Shown here: positions 31,744 to 39,033 of the stretch, piece by piece
How positions within the stretch are numbered: position 1 is the stretch's first letter
Layout of the letters: the number at the start of each line of letters is the position of its first letter
Origin: a virus
DNA length: 64,000 nt
Virus record (IMG/VR): IMGVR_UViG_3300025941_000001
Coordinates: 29,825 to 93,824 of that record
Reading direction: 5' to 3' (one strand)
Translations under genes and position numbers: made by a program
The notes under the pieces: generated by a model
Seen by the model: the letters and a program-made list of their open reading frames with translations, nothing else
What the model was told of the DNA's origin: nothing
Database searches by the model: none

Positions 31744-31876
31744 GTGGGTTCTTCCTTCGTTGGACGGTGCAATAGATTGAGCCGGGCTCGACGCGAGCGT
31801 AGGTGATCTCTACTAGACCCGCATCGACGATGAGGTCAAGAAGTTTTTCACGGTCGCTCGCGTCGAGGCATTTCAT
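31670..31876 (-). CDS. Short hypothetical protein (68 aa)
   Basis: MKCLDASDREKLLDLIVDAG then VEITYARVEPGSIYCTVQRR. The ATG overlaps the upstream stop (ATGA). The C-terminal third overlaps the next gene in another frame and is low in structure, so the functional part is probably the first 48 residues. Confidence 0.5.
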   Translation of the reverse strand: MKCLDASDREKLLDLIVDAGLVEITYARVEPGSIYCTVQRRKNPHGHVSRTTDPARTSPDDPRELFAE

Positions 31877-32160
31877 AGGTCGTCGTACTTTCCCTGTTCG
31901 ATCTCTGTGACGCGCCCGGAGCCGATGTTGTGTCGGCGTCCCATCTTCGCGCGGCTCAGCCCTGCGTATCGCGGGTCGGCGAGATCGCGTAGAACCGCGT
32001 CTCGAATTTCCTTGTTGACCCGATTGCACTCGACACGGGCATGACGAATAGACTTGTCTCGCTTCATCAGCACGAGTGCTTCCGCTAGATCATCTAGCGG
32101 CCGGAGACCGGTGAGAACTTCGTCAACGATCTCCCGCGCTTTGGGGACATCACTGGGCAT
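31873..32160 (-). CDS. Putative HTH regulator
   Basis: 95 residues, helical (MPSDVPKAREIVDEVLTGLR). The C-terminus LSRAKMGRRHNIGSGRVTEI looks like a helix-turn-helix (A.MGRR..IG..RV..I), with EQGKYDDL after it. Could regulate the leftward genes. Overlaps neighbours at both ends by 1-4 bases. Confidence 0.58.
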   Translation of the reverse strand: MPSDVPKAREIVDEVLTGLRPLDDLAEALVLMKRDKSIRHARVECNRVNKEIRDAVLRDLADPRYAGLSRAKMGRRHNIGSGRVTEIEQGKYDDL

Positions 32161-32987
32161 CAGTCGCCTCCGCCTCCGCCGCCGCCGCCGCCGCTGTCGC
32201 CTCCGCCGGAGGACGATGAGCCGCTGTCGTAGCTCGATGAGCTATAGGACGACGAGCTATCGCTCACGCTCGGTGCGCTCGGGGCCGTGTAACTCGGTGC
32301 AGGCTCCGGCATCGGTTCACTGCGCGCGGCATAGCCGCCGACCGTGTCGCCGGGCTGATACTTCGGGTCCTGATCCGACGAACCCTTAAAGCTCGCCGGA
32401 TCACTGAGCGGATCAGCACTCGCGCTGGCCACGATACCGACAGCAACAGCCGTGGCGACCGGGTCGTTCGTCCACGAGCCCGAGGCTCCAGCGCCCGCAT
32501 ACTCGCCGCCCTGTCCGTTGTAGGGCTTCTCGGGGTCGATGGCGATGCCGCTGGAGACGTGACAGTACGACGACTGATGGTCAGCAAAAAGGACCTCGTA
32601 AAGGATCAGGTACGTGATCCAATCCGTGCCATTGTCCGGCTGCTTGCGGGGTTGGTCCCACGCATGAGCAACTGCGTTCTGGATACCCGCGATGTTGAGC
32701 GCGGGCTTACCGAGCCATCGGCGTTCGATGTTGACGCGCTCCAGTTGACGCGGCGTCAGATAGATGGTCGATGGCACATACGGCGCGGCAAGCGTCGGGC
32801 TCTTGCGCATCGGACGCATCCTGCGACGATGACCAAACGTTCCGGGGCTCCGCTCTTCGCGCTTGATCTGGGCGAAGGTGGTGACGTGTCCGTCAACCTT
32901 CGGCTTGGCGAGCGGCGACCGAGGGCGCGTCAAGACCATGATCACGATGGCGACAGCGAAAACTAAGAACACGAGAAGTAACTCCAT
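32160..32987 (-). CDS. Membrane-anchored protein with Ser/Gly-rich tail
   Basis: 275 residues from the ATG at 32987. One N-terminal membrane helix (ELLLVFLVFAVAIVIMVL), a soluble middle with LTPRQLERVNIERRWLGKPA and ADHQSSYCHVSSGIAIDP, and a C-terminal low-complexity tail that shifts from Ser/Tyr to pure Gly with Asp. Bacterial membrane proteins with such Gly tails exist, but I know of no function. Largest gene of the leftward early region; possibly acts at the inner membrane. Confidence 0.68.
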   Translation of the reverse strand: MELLLVFLVFAVAIVIMVLTRPRSPLAKPKVDGHVTTFAQIKREERSPGTFGHRRRMRPMRKSPTLAAPYVPSTIYLTPRQLERVNIERRWLGKPALNIAGIQNAVAHAWDQPRKQPDNGTDWITYLILYEVLFADHQSSYCHVSSGIAIDPEKPYNGQGGEYAGAGASGSWTNDPVATAVAVGIVASASADPLSDPASFKGSSDQDPKYQPGDTVGGYAARSEPMPEPAPSYTAPSAPSVSDSSSSYSSSSYDSGSSSSGGGDSGGGGGGGGGD

Positions 32988-32989
32988 AG

Positions 32990-33196
32990 CTAGGTCCCTT
33001 CGATGATCTTCCATTGATAGGATGCGCGCTGAGCGTCGTGAAACGCAACCCGATGTGCGCGCTCGCCCTTCGGGTTGAAGTAGTAGAGCAGTTTGTCTTC
33101 CTTCACATACCGCATTGTCCAGCCGACCGTCATCGTCGCGTCGTCACGGACGGCGACGCCACTCTCGGCCGCTTTGATCGCCGCGTTCAAGTCCAT
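32990..33196 (-). CDS. Small protein, distant Tad2/DUF2829-like pattern
   Basis: 68 residues. MDLNAAIKAAESGVAVRDDA resembles the start of DUF2829 (Thoeris anti-defence 2) proteins (F.eAl..l..G..v.R..W), and the end YQWKIIEG resembles their final DW.iv strand. The middle differs and the key Trp after the first motif is missing, so the match is weak. Coupled to the short membrane gene upstream by a 10-base overlap. Confidence 0.5.
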   Translation of the reverse strand: MDLNAAIKAAESGVAVRDDATMTVGWTMRYVKEDKLLYYFNPKGERAHRVAFHDAQRASYQWKIIEGT

Positions 33197-33276
33197 GAGT
33201 GCACAAGGCTCCAGACAAGCAAGATCGTCGGGCCGACGATGGTCACGGCGTAGGTTCGTAGCTGCATTTCGGTCAT
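33187..33276 (-). CDS. Mini membrane protein (29 aa)
   Basis: MTEMQLRTYAVTIVGPTILL followed by VWSLVHSWT: a single hydrophobic helix. ATGA overlap with the next mini-gene upstream and overlap with the gene downstream argue that it is translated. Confidence 0.42.
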   Translation of the reverse strand: MTEMQLRTYAVTIVGPTILLVWSLVHSWT

Positions 33277-33353
33277 CGGATCATCCAGTATGAGACCGCA
33301 CCGCCGACGATGACGAGCGCGAAGATGATCGCGATAGCTGTTTCAAATGGCAT
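33273..33353 (-). CDS. Mini membrane protein (26 aa)
   Basis: MPFETAIAIIFALVIVGGAV then SYWMIR: one membrane helix. Overlaps the 33343 gene by 11 bases and the next mini-gene by ATGA. No family can be assigned at this size. Confidence 0.42.
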   Translation of the reverse strand: MPFETAIAIIFALVIVGGAVSYWMIR

Positions 33354-33597
33354 CGTCAAGTCCTTTCGCGCGAGCGTCCCATCCGGCCGCGAAGCCATCC
33401 TTGATCGCTGCGACCACGACCGAGTTGTATCGGTTGGCGTAGTGAGCCTCGACGATGAACCGGCTACAGGCCTCGTCCCGAGCGCTACGCACGGGGACGG
33501 GAGTGCGGCCGGGCTGTTCGGGGAGCGGCGGCACGGGCATGCGCCACGGTTCGTTTCTGGGGGCTGGCGGGCCTACTCGGTCTGACATGGTTTGCAT
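33343..33597 (-). CDS. Small hypothetical protein
   Basis: 84 residues (or 81 from MSDRVG at 33588); no ribosome site was seen for either. A Pro-rich N-terminus (PWRMPVPPLPEQPGRTPVPV) precedes a helical part with FIVEAHYANRYNSVVVAAIK and GFAAGWDARAKGLDD. Overlaps the end of the 33485 gene. Confidence 0.55.
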   Translation of the reverse strand: MQTMSDRVGPPAPRNEPWRMPVPPLPEQPGRTPVPVRSARDEACSRFIVEAHYANRYNSVVVAAIKDGFAAGWDARAKGLDDAI

Positions 33598-33805
33598 CCA
33601 CGGTTAGGAGGTGACGACACTTGACGCACGTGATCATGTCCGACTGCGTCGAGCAGAAAAATTGATTTCCGTTTCGCGCGATGAGATCGTAGCGCGTCGG
33701 ACCGGCGGCCGAGACTACGGGATGATCGATGGTCCGGCCGCAGCGTGTTCGTACCGTTGGCACCTCGCCAGTCGGGACTGGGTCGATGACCATGTGCACG
33801 ATCAT
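33485..33805 (-). CDS. Small Cys/His-containing protein
   Basis: 106 residues from the ATG at 33805. RTRCGRTIDHPVVSAAG and NQFFCSTQSDMITCVKCRHL form a C..C..CxxC pattern suitable for one zinc. The basic C-terminus (SPQKRTVAHARAAAPRTARP) overlaps the next gene and may be unimportant. Possible nucleic-acid or protein adaptor. Confidence 0.55.
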   Translation of the reverse strand: MIVHMVIDPVPTGEVPTVRTRCGRTIDHPVVSAAGPTRYDLIARNGNQFFCSTQSDMITCVKCRHLLTVDANHVRPSRPASPQKRTVAHARAAAPRTARPHSRPRA

Positions 33806-33818
33806 GGCGCGCTTAGGT

Positions 33819-34070
33819 TTATTCGGGTGCGTTGTCACGATGACACTCCTGACATTCCCACTGAGCGCCGTCAGGCGTCGCGTTCTCGCGTTGGCGTTTC
33901 CACCAATTGCAAGTGACGCAACAGAAGACCATGCTGTCGAGCGCCTGCAAAAATCTTTGATCGTCCACGACAGCGGCGACGGTCTCGTCGTTGTCGGCGA
34001 GGTCCTCAAGGCTGTCGGTAGTGTATTCGAGCTTCTGCGCCGCCTTAGCCGCGAGCGCGATCACGTCGGA
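33819..34070 (-). CDS. Small zinc-ribbon-like protein
   Basis: 83 residues from GTG at 34070, chosen because GGAGG lies 6 bases upstream. Helical N-terminus (DVIALAAKAAQKLEYTTD), then CCVTCNWWKRQ and WECQECHRD: two CxxC pairs, so a treble-clef or ribbon zinc site is likely. Role unknown. Confidence 0.6.
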   Translation of the reverse strand, partial: SDVIALAAKAAQKLEYTTDSLEDLADNDETVAAVVDDQRFLQALDSMVFCCVTCNWWKRQRENATPDGAQWECQECHRDNAPE

Positions 34071-34468
34071 CACGTCGAGCCTCCGATGTTCATGCACGTG
34101 CACTTGGGATAGCGACAGGGATCATTCGTGTTGCGCTCTCCGCACTTCGAGACGTTCGGCGGGATGACCCGGCCGTTGGCGACCTCGTAGTCGAAATAGG
34201 CTGGTGGCGAAAAGCGGCACGCAGCCTCGTGACCGACCATGTTGTCAGGGCACGTGCACGGCCTGACAGGCTTGATCGCAAAAGCACGCTCGCCTTTGTT
34301 GTATCGCGCCTCCGGGACCCAGCGCGCGTATCGCCACGGACGCGTGTCGTAGGCGTCCTCGACGCGACGGTAGTGAACCCATTCAAGCCATACCGTTCCG
34401 TCCGGGGTCCACTTCGGGGTCCACGCAAAGCACACGCCGCGATCTGGGGTCGGCTTGTTGATGATCAT
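34061..34468 (-). CDS. Cys-rich hypothetical protein
   Basis: 135 residues, MIINKPTPDRGVCFAWTPKW. Eight or more cysteines, notably PCTCPDNMVGHEAACRF and DPCRYPKCTCMNIGGSTC near the C-terminus. Trp-rich N-terminal half. Likely binds metal. ATGA overlap upstream, GAGG 9 bases before the start. Confidence 0.64.
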   Translation of the reverse strand: MIINKPTPDRGVCFAWTPKWTPDGTVWLEWVHYRRVEDAYDTRPWRYARWVPEARYNKGERAFAIKPVRPCTCPDNMVGHEAACRFSPPAYFDYEVANGRVIPPNVSKCGERNTNDPCRYPKCTCMNIGGSTCPT

Positions 34469-34779
34469 GACGTAGTTACCTCGACGGTTTTGTCGGACGA
34501 CAGAACAGCGGTGACGCCCGAGACATCGATCTCGTGAAACTTGTCCGGCCGGAAGTAGAGCCGGAGCATCGCGTGATGACCCGCACGCACGACCTCCAGC
34601 GAGAGAACCCTGTCCGTGATGATACGGAGCCCGTTGAAGCCTACGCGCACTGGAGCGGCCTCGGTCAATTGCACGGGCTCGTCGAGATCGTGATCGTCGG
34701 CGATGCCCCAGAGCGACGCGGTCGCGACAGCCCAGACGCGGCAGCGCGGATCATGGCGTGCATTGATAGCGCCCCTCAT
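34465..34779 (-). CDS. Small hypothetical protein
   Basis: 104 residues, MRGAINARHDPRCRVWAVAT. Beta-rich C-terminal part (HHAMLRLYFRPDKFHEIDVS, TAVLSSDKTVEVTTS). Unknown family. Confidence 0.6.
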   Translation of the reverse strand: MRGAINARHDPRCRVWAVATASLWGIADDHDLDEPVQLTEAAPVRVGFNGLRIITDRVLSLEVVRAGHHAMLRLYFRPDKFHEIDVSGVTAVLSSDKTVEVTTS

Positions 34780-34783
34780 AGCA

Positions 34784-34930
34784 TCATCCCACTATCCCGA
34801 TGATGAGCAGGCCCACGGCGATGGCGCGCAGGATCAGCACACGCGTATCCATTCGATTGGTCTCGCCCTGCATCCGCATCAGCATCAGTTGGCGACGATG
34901 ACGTTCCTGTTGAAGCTCGAAGTCGTCCAT
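34784..34930 (-). CDS. Mini membrane protein (48 aa)
   Basis: MDDFELQQERHRRQLMLMRM, a charged helix, then MDTRVLILRAIAVGLLIIGI as a single C-terminal membrane helix. GGAG lies 8 bases before the ATG. Tail-anchored layout; role unknown. Confidence 0.6.
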   Translation of the reverse strand: MDDFELQQERHRRQLMLMRMQGETNRMDTRVLILRAIAVGLLIIGIVG

Positions 34931-34934
34931 CGTT

Positions 34935-35132
34935 TTAGCTCCAGAGCCGAGCAGCCATGTAGGCGAAGACGCCGCATGCGATCAGCGAGCACGCGATGTG
35001 GACGCCGAGCTTGTTGCGCGCTCGAAACTCCGGCGCAGGCCGGAACAGCTTCACGACGAAGAACAGGGCGAGCGCCCAGAACGGGAGCGAAGCAACTTGC
35101 CAAGCGGTGAGGCCGAAGTCGAGAACGTTCAT
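34935..35132 (-). CDS. Small two-helix membrane protein
   Basis: 65 residues from ATG 35132 (AAGGA 9 bases upstream; an ATG at 35138 in an ATGA overlap is the alternative). Helices: VASLPFWALALFFVVKLF and VHIACSLIACGVFAYMAARL. Unknown function in the inner membrane. Confidence 0.6.
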   Translation of the reverse strand: MNVLDFGLTAWQVASLPFWALALFFVVKLFRPAPEFRARNKLGVHIACSLIACGVFAYMAARLWS

Positions 35133-35134
35133 GG

Positions 35135-35383
35135 TCATCGTTCCTTTTGTTTGATCGTCGAGACAGGATACCAGCGCCGCGTTATGCCGCACTCGACCTC
35201 GTCGAACCCACTGACCGGGTCGTCGATGGTGAAGCACAATCCGTGGTGTTCGTCAAGCTTCAATGCTTGCACGGTGCCAGCTTCGCCGTTGAACGTGGCG
35301 ATAGCTTTGCCCACGAGATCGCGCTCGGCCTGATGAAGCCAATCCACAATGCGGAGGGCAGCGCTTTCGTAGACGTGGCTCAT
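35135..35383 (-). CDS. Small hypothetical protein
   Basis: 82 residues from ATG 35383 (GGAG 5 bases upstream, ATGA overlap). MSHVYESAALRIVDWLHQAE, then GKAIATFNGEAGTVQALKLD: a helix followed by a small barrel-like strand set. Unknown family. Confidence 0.6.
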   Translation of the reverse strand: MSHVYESAALRIVDWLHQAERDLVGKAIATFNGEAGTVQALKLDEHHGLCFTIDDPVSGFDEVECGITRRWYPVSTIKQKER

Positions 35384-35961
35384 TCGATCTCCAGTCCTGA
35401 GAAGCGAGCACCGAGCGCGTCCTTCGGCTCGTCGAACTCGTCCGTGAGTGTATCGCTCGGGAAGCTGACCTCGACCGGCGGCTTCCATCGCCTCGCGTTC
35501 GGGCCGACCTTGATCCGCTCGCGCAGCCGGTCCGGCAACGGCGGGGCCGGGGTAAGCGCGACCTCTGGGTCGGAGCCCGCACGCTTGACATCCTTGGCCG
35601 CGACGACGCCAAGGTGCGCGGTCACTGCGATCTTATCCCGGACAGGGCCGAAGTCGGCCGAGCCCTCGGTCGTGAACTTGATCAGGCCCTCGCGGTAGAG
35701 GTACTCGCCGAAACGCGCAGCGAGCCCGCGCTCGATGGGCATCTGTAGCTTTGCGAAGTCCGACGCCGGGTATGTGGTCGTGACCTTCGTCGCCCGCACA
35801 CGCTTGAACGGCACCATGCAACACTGGGGGCATGGAAATTCCTTGAACGTCGGGTTCGTTATTGAGACCTCGGTCTCTGCCGCTTCCCCGGATAGCTCCA
35901 TCAATGGCCATACCGCGAGGTTGACGGTCTTCTCGCCTCGGCAAACATCACAGTACGGCAT
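35380..35961 (-). CDS. Zinc-finger-like protein with RFSGLEIE tail
   Basis: 193 residues. CDVCRGEKTVNLAVWPL at the N-terminus and CPQCCMVPFKRV at ~43 could bind one zinc. The last residues GARFSGLEIE are close to the ends of the early plus-strand proteins at 39341 and 39598 (NRFSGLDL, NRFSGLDIE). The shared tail suggests a common partner. Main body unrecognised. Confidence 0.64.
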   Translation of the reverse strand: MPYCDVCRGEKTVNLAVWPLMELSGEAAETEVSITNPTFKEFPCPQCCMVPFKRVRATKVTTTYPASDFAKLQMPIERGLAARFGEYLYREGLIKFTTEGSADFGPVRDKIAVTAHLGVVAAKDVKRAGSDPEVALTPAPPLPDRLRERIKVGPNARRWKPPVEVSFPSDTLTDEFDEPKDALGARFSGLEIE

Positions 35962-36130
35962 TGAGATCGTCCTCGAAGTAGAGGTTGCCGAACAGGATGG
36001 AGGTCACGACGAACGCGCCGCCGAGGAAGGCGTGCGAGCCCCAGAGTGTCCCGGAGAAGATCGCGACGACAGGATCAACGACGCCGTGAAACACGGCGAG
36101 CCAGACGAGGTAGTCCGCGATCAGTTTCAT
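35948..36130 (-). CDS. Small two-helix membrane protein
   Basis: 60 residues from ATG 36130 (ATGA overlap). MKLIADYLVWLAVFHGVVDP and FLGGAFVVTSILFGNLYF are hydrophobic. Ends EDDLNAVL. Unknown function. Confidence 0.58.
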   Translation of the reverse strand: MKLIADYLVWLAVFHGVVDPVVAIFSGTLWGSHAFLGGAFVVTSILFGNLYFEDDLNAVL

Positions 36131-36321
36131 CGCACGTGTCCCGTTAAAAACATCACAGCGGTTATCCCGAGCACGAGCGCCGAGAGCGAGACCCACGCAA
36201 GCGAGATGCCTGTGATCCGCCAGAAAGCACGCTCGCGCTCCAGCCGCTTCCCGATGCGTCGGTTGCGCGCCGCGATGCGAAGCTGCTTGGCGAGATCGAA
36301 GTCGTCAGAATGGTCGGCCAC
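36127..36321 (-). CDS. Small membrane protein
   Basis: 64 residues from GTG 36321, overlapping the previous stop. A charged helical N-terminus (DLAKQLRIAARNRRIGKRLE) precedes one or two membrane passes (ISLAWVSLSALVLGITAVMF). Unknown function. Confidence 0.55.
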   Translation of the reverse strand: MADHSDDFDLAKQLRIAARNRRIGKRLERERAFWRITGISLAWVSLSALVLGITAVMFLTGHVR

Positions 36322-36604
36322 TTTTCCCGCCCGCTCGTTTGTGCGCGCGGCTTCCCGCGACGAAGCACGTGACCACGAACCCAAAGCCGAACCACGCCGA
36401 CGCGGCGGCCATCCACCACGGATGGTCGGCGAACGGCGCAGCAATGGCGAAGACCGCGCAGAGCGCAAGCAGCACGCGAGCAGCAATGGCTTCGCGCTGC
36501 ATCTGGAGCCGCAACAGTTGCGTGGCTGGGTCCGGAAACACTGGCGAAAGCTTGCGCTTCTCAGCGAAGAACTTCTGATCGTTGTTGAGGTGGTCGAGCG
36601 GCAT
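36305..36604 (-). CDS. Small two-helix membrane protein
   Basis: 99 residues, MPLDHLNNDQKFFAEKRKLS, then AARVLLALCAVFAIAAPFAD and MAAASAWFGFGFVVTCFVAG as two membrane helices with a short loop, and a basic tail. One of six membrane proteins in this stretch. Confidence 0.62.
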   Translation of the reverse strand: MPLDHLNNDQKFFAEKRKLSPVFPDPATQLLRLQMQREAIAARVLLALCAVFAIAAPFADHPWWMAAASAWFGFGFVVTCFVAGSRAHKRAGGKSGRPF

Positions 36605-36644
36605 GCGGATTGCTCCATAGCGGTGATCGGCCCCATGGCCGATC

Positions 36645-36911
36645 TCACATCAGGCTGTCGATATCCGCCTGTCGGCGGGCCTCGGCGTCGTCGCTGTCTA
36701 AGCCATCACTGGCGGGCTTGTCAAGCTGAGCCTGCAAATATTTTCGAGCCTCCCGCTGCTCGGTCGCGATGATCCGCGCGCAGTGAACGCATCCGCCGCC
36801 CGCGACGTAGCGAACATAGGTGCCGCACTTCGCGTGACGCGAGCCGGTGTAAGTGCGCAGGCCCAGCGCGAGCGCGTTCTGGCGGTCTTCGTTGATCGGT
36901 CGTCCTGTCAT
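36645..36911 (-). CDS. Small zinc-binding-like protein with DSLM tail
   Basis: 88 residues. HAKCGTYVRYVAGGGCVHCA resembles the CxxG..RY...G.C..C metal knuckle seen in small phage HNH-associated proteins, though no HNH core follows. It ends ADIDSLM, one of four D-x-L-M-like ends in this window. AGGA lies 9 bases before the ATG. Confidence 0.6.
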   Translation of the reverse strand: MTGRPINEDRQNALALGLRTYTGSRHAKCGTYVRYVAGGGCVHCARIIATEQREARKYLQAQLDKPASDGLDSDDAEARRQADIDSLM

Positions 36912-36913
36912 GG

Positions 36914-37102
36914 TCAGTCATCCTCGTAGCATGCGACGCACTTGCCGTTGAGCCCGGCGAGGCATGGAACGTCCTTGCCATGGCACGCGGAGCCGTTGCG
37001 ATTGTGAGACTTGCGAACCGGCTTCGCCCCGTGGCACTCCCATCGAGCGGCGTCGCTCGGCGCGAGCTTCGCGTGCTGCGGAGCATCTGATTTGTCAGTC
37101 AT
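36914..37102 (-). CDS. Short Cys/His-rich protein (62 aa)
   Basis: MTDKSDAPQHAKLAPSDAAR, then ECHGAKPVRKSHNRNGSACH and CLAGLNGKCVACYEDD. Five cysteines and several histidines, probably a zinc site. ATGA overlap with the gene before. Confidence 0.58.
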   Translation of the reverse strand: MTDKSDAPQHAKLAPSDAARWECHGAKPVRKSHNRNGSACHGKDVPCLAGLNGKCVACYEDD

Positions 37103-37290
37103 GACTTCTCGTCCTTCTTCGGTTGCGCGTAGTCGTTGCGCGCCGTCAGTGAACCGTGCGACAGGATGTAGTGGTTCGGCGGGATGGTCGCATTGTGGAA
37201 CGCGCCCTGCAACATCCCGGCCTTCAATCGCTTCATCGCGTGCTTGCGTTGCGCGGCCGATGGCTGCGAATGCTCGATGACTATTTTCAT
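37099..37290 (-). CDS. Short hypothetical protein (63 aa)
   Basis: MKIVIEHSQPSAAQRKHAMK then AGMLQGAFHNATIPPNHYIL. GAGGGA sits 8 bases before the start at 37290. Basic, with a C-terminal KKDEKS. Unknown family. Confidence 0.58.
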   Translation of the reverse strand: MKIVIEHSQPSAAQRKHAMKRLKAGMLQGAFHNATIPPNHYILSHGSLTARNDYAQPKKDEKS

Positions 37291-37601
37291 TTTGGGTTCC
37301 CTCGCCGCGTGACGGAGCCGGGCTCGATGGTGATCGACCCGTTGACGCCGATGCGCTTGCCGCCGCAATAGATGTCACCGCCGCCCGTGGGCATCGGTTG
37401 CGCGACCGCATAGCACGTCATGTCGTAGCCGAGCTTCGCCGCTCGGTCGTAGAGGCTCTTCGGCAGATAGACCGGATAGCTTGTTGGGCCGGGCCACGTC
37501 GGCAGCGCTTCCATGATCTTCTGCATCGCCTGCGGCACGAGGTAACTATCCGGGACGCCCGCGATGATGTGCGGCGTGAGACCCTTCTCTCGATGGCTCA
37601 T
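37287..37601 (-). CDS. Small hypothetical protein
   Basis: 104 residues from ATG 37601 in an ATGA overlap. MSHREKGLTPHIIAGVPDSY, PVYLPKSLYDRAAKLGYDMT and GGDIYCGGKRIGVNGSITI. Looks folded (alpha-beta). Unknown family. Confidence 0.62.
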   Translation of the reverse strand: MSHREKGLTPHIIAGVPDSYLVPQAMQKIMEALPTWPGPTSYPVYLPKSLYDRAAKLGYDMTCYAVAQPMPTGGGDIYCGGKRIGVNGSITIEPGSVTRRGNPK

Positions 37602-37819
37602 ATGATGATCTCGCCCGCTGTCGGCTCGCGTCCGGGATAGTGCACGCCCGCGCGCTGCTCGTCCGTGATCGTCGCGTTGATCACGCTGATGCGCTCGTCG
37701 GTCTTGCGGACTTGCTCTCGCATGTCGTCGCGGACGAACGTCGAGCGCGCCTCGTAGCCGAGCGCCCGCATGATGGCGCGCTGATTTTCGAGGATCAGCT
37801 TCTCGCTGTCGGTGTTCAT
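37598..37819 (-). CDS. Small helical protein
   Basis: 73 residues from ATG 37819 (GGAGG 10 bases upstream). MNTDSEKLILENQRAIMRAL, then a charged helix REQVRKTDERISVINATITD and a short polar end. Unknown family. Confidence 0.6.
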   Translation of the reverse strand: MNTDSEKLILENQRAIMRALGYEARSTFVRDDMREQVRKTDERISVINATITDEQRAGVHYPGREPTAGEIII

Positions 37820-38025
37820 TGGCGTGCGACCTCCGGCGGCATGTCGAGCTTCCACGCATTGGCGCGAAGCTCGGCGCGGAGATCGTTGCGCATCTCCGGC
37901 TCGTGATCGCCGACGCAAACATGCGTTTCGGATTTCAGGAAGTGGTGCGTCAGCGCCTTGGCGCGAGCGATGTGGACATCGTTGTCAACGCGGAATGCCG
38001 GATGGAGCTTCTTGCGATAGGGCAT
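37816..38025 (-). CDS. First leftward early gene, small protein
   Basis: 69 residues from ATG 38025 (GAGG 5 bases upstream). MPYRKKLHPAFRVDNDVHIA, then THHFLKSETHVCVGDHEPEM; His-rich. It is the first gene below the TTGACA-N17-TAGGGA promoter, so probably the earliest leftward product. Function unknown. Confidence 0.62.
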   Translation of the reverse strand: MPYRKKLHPAFRVDNDVHIARAKALTHHFLKSETHVCVGDHEPEMRNDLRAELRANAWKLDMPPEVARQ

Positions 38026-38056
38026 GATCGCCTCTGTGGCAGGGGACGGGAGTTTT

Positions 38057-38085
38057 TCCCTAATTGAGAACCTGTCCGGTGTCAA
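38057..38085 (-). promoter_or_regulatory. Leftward early promoter
   Basis: Minus strand TTGACA (38085-38080), 17-base spacer, TAGGGA (38062-38057), 31 bases before the first leftward ATG. It has a consensus -35 and the TAGG-type -10 seen at several early promoters here. Confidence 0.72.
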
Positions 38086-38267
38086 GCTCGAATTTTTCTT
38101 AATCCCATATTTTTATTTTTCTAAATTTCGGTTCAAAAACGAGGAAGTGTGTGGAAGCTAGGGGGCATAGGCAGTCCCGACCTCGCTCGAAATCTGGGTC
38201 CTACCCCGTAACTCGCCCGGCCCCATTTTAGCACGTACCGGGGGTCGCGTCAACGCATGAGTTCGCG

Positions 38268-38522
38268 TTAACCTTAATAGTTAAGGTTAATAGGTTCATC
38301 ACTTACTATGTGATGTATGTCACGTATAGTATCGTCTATTAACCTTAATAGTTAAGGTTAATGCCACATAGGTAGTATAGTGGGGTAGACATACCCCTGT
38401 GTACGTGGTAGCAGGAGCATATTAACGTTAATAATCAACCATTTAGCCCCCTACAGGGGGTGTTAATCTAAAGAATTAAGGTTAATCTCGCGTGCGGGAT
38501 TAAGGTTAATGGTTAAGGTTAA
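38268..38522. repeat. TTAAGGTTAA repeat cluster (iteron or operator array)
   Basis: Seven exact copies of TTAAGGTTAA or its complement: two at 38268-38290 and two at 38339-38361, each pair a perfect inverted repeat around TAG; single direct copies at 38476, 38500 and 38513, the last two 13 bases apart. A variant TTAACGTTAA lies at 38422-38431. The two inverted repeats are 71 bases apart. Such density of a 10-mer is far beyond chance. Confidence 0.9.
38382..38397. repeat. Short perfect hairpin in control region
   Basis: GGGGTA-gaca-TACCCC, 6 pairs and a tetraloop, between the second large inverted repeat and the TTAACGTTAA variant. Could be part of an origin structure. Confidence 0.4.
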
Positions 38523-38929
38523 CGCGCCACGTCGAGGCGTTAATCATAACTCTAAATTAGTGCCTTCGTCCCTGACGCTAGGAGGCGGAGCCATCCCTCA
38601 CAAAAGGGCCATTACTCAGCAACTCAGCACTTTGCCTCACTCCTATACTATAACAATCTTATACTGGGTAAAGGGCTATGTACTGAGATAGTGAGAAATG
38701 TGGTCGTTCTCAATGGGATAAGCTGACAATTCCGGTGAGAACAGTATTTGAGAAGCTGAGAAATGACAAACCTCCACACGGGCGAATACGCGAGCAATGA
38801 CAAGGCCGTAGCAAGGGATTTAGGTTTATTGCGGCCCCAACCGTAGAGCGCAAAAAGTGGAAAAAGACCCCTGAAAAACGGCCTCGTCGATGCAAGAAAC
38901 CCAATGTTTATGCGGGTCGGCGAAAACGG

Positions 38930-38958
38930 TTGACAGCATGAAAACGGCCTGTTAAGGC
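38930..38958 (+). promoter_or_regulatory. Rightward early promoter
   Basis: TTGACA (38930-38935), 17-base spacer, TAAGGC (38953-38958), about 75 bases before the first rightward gene. Mirror counterpart of the leftward promoter at 38057. Confidence 0.6.
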
Positions 38959-39033
38959 GTTTTGAGGTCGATATCTCAGACTTTTCTCACTACTTGCTCA
39001 GGTCTTTCTCAGACTATTTCTAAGGTCGAACTC

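Larger units (their letters stand above)
38086..38929. other. Gene-free control/origin region
   Basis: No convincing open frame on either strand over 844 bases, although several short chance frames exist. AT content is far above the rest of the window. It contains the TTAAGGTTAA cluster (38268-38522), short inverted repeats such as CATCAC..GTGATG near 38298 and GGGGTA-gaca-TACCCC at 38382-38397, TATACT at 38644 and 38660, and scattered TGAGAA/TTCTCA repeats from 38680 on. The divergent promoters at its two ends make it the probable early switch or replication origin. Confidence 0.7.

Noticed and set aside
38268-38522. CRISPR-like array
   Set aside because: Repeats are 10 bases, irregularly spaced and palindromic, without unique 30-base spacers; an operator or iteron cluster explains them better.
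38422-38522. CtrA sites within the TTAAGGTTAA cluster
   Set aside because: The TTAA units are 2, 3 or 9 bases apart, not the 7 needed for a CtrA box; only 58942 shows N7.
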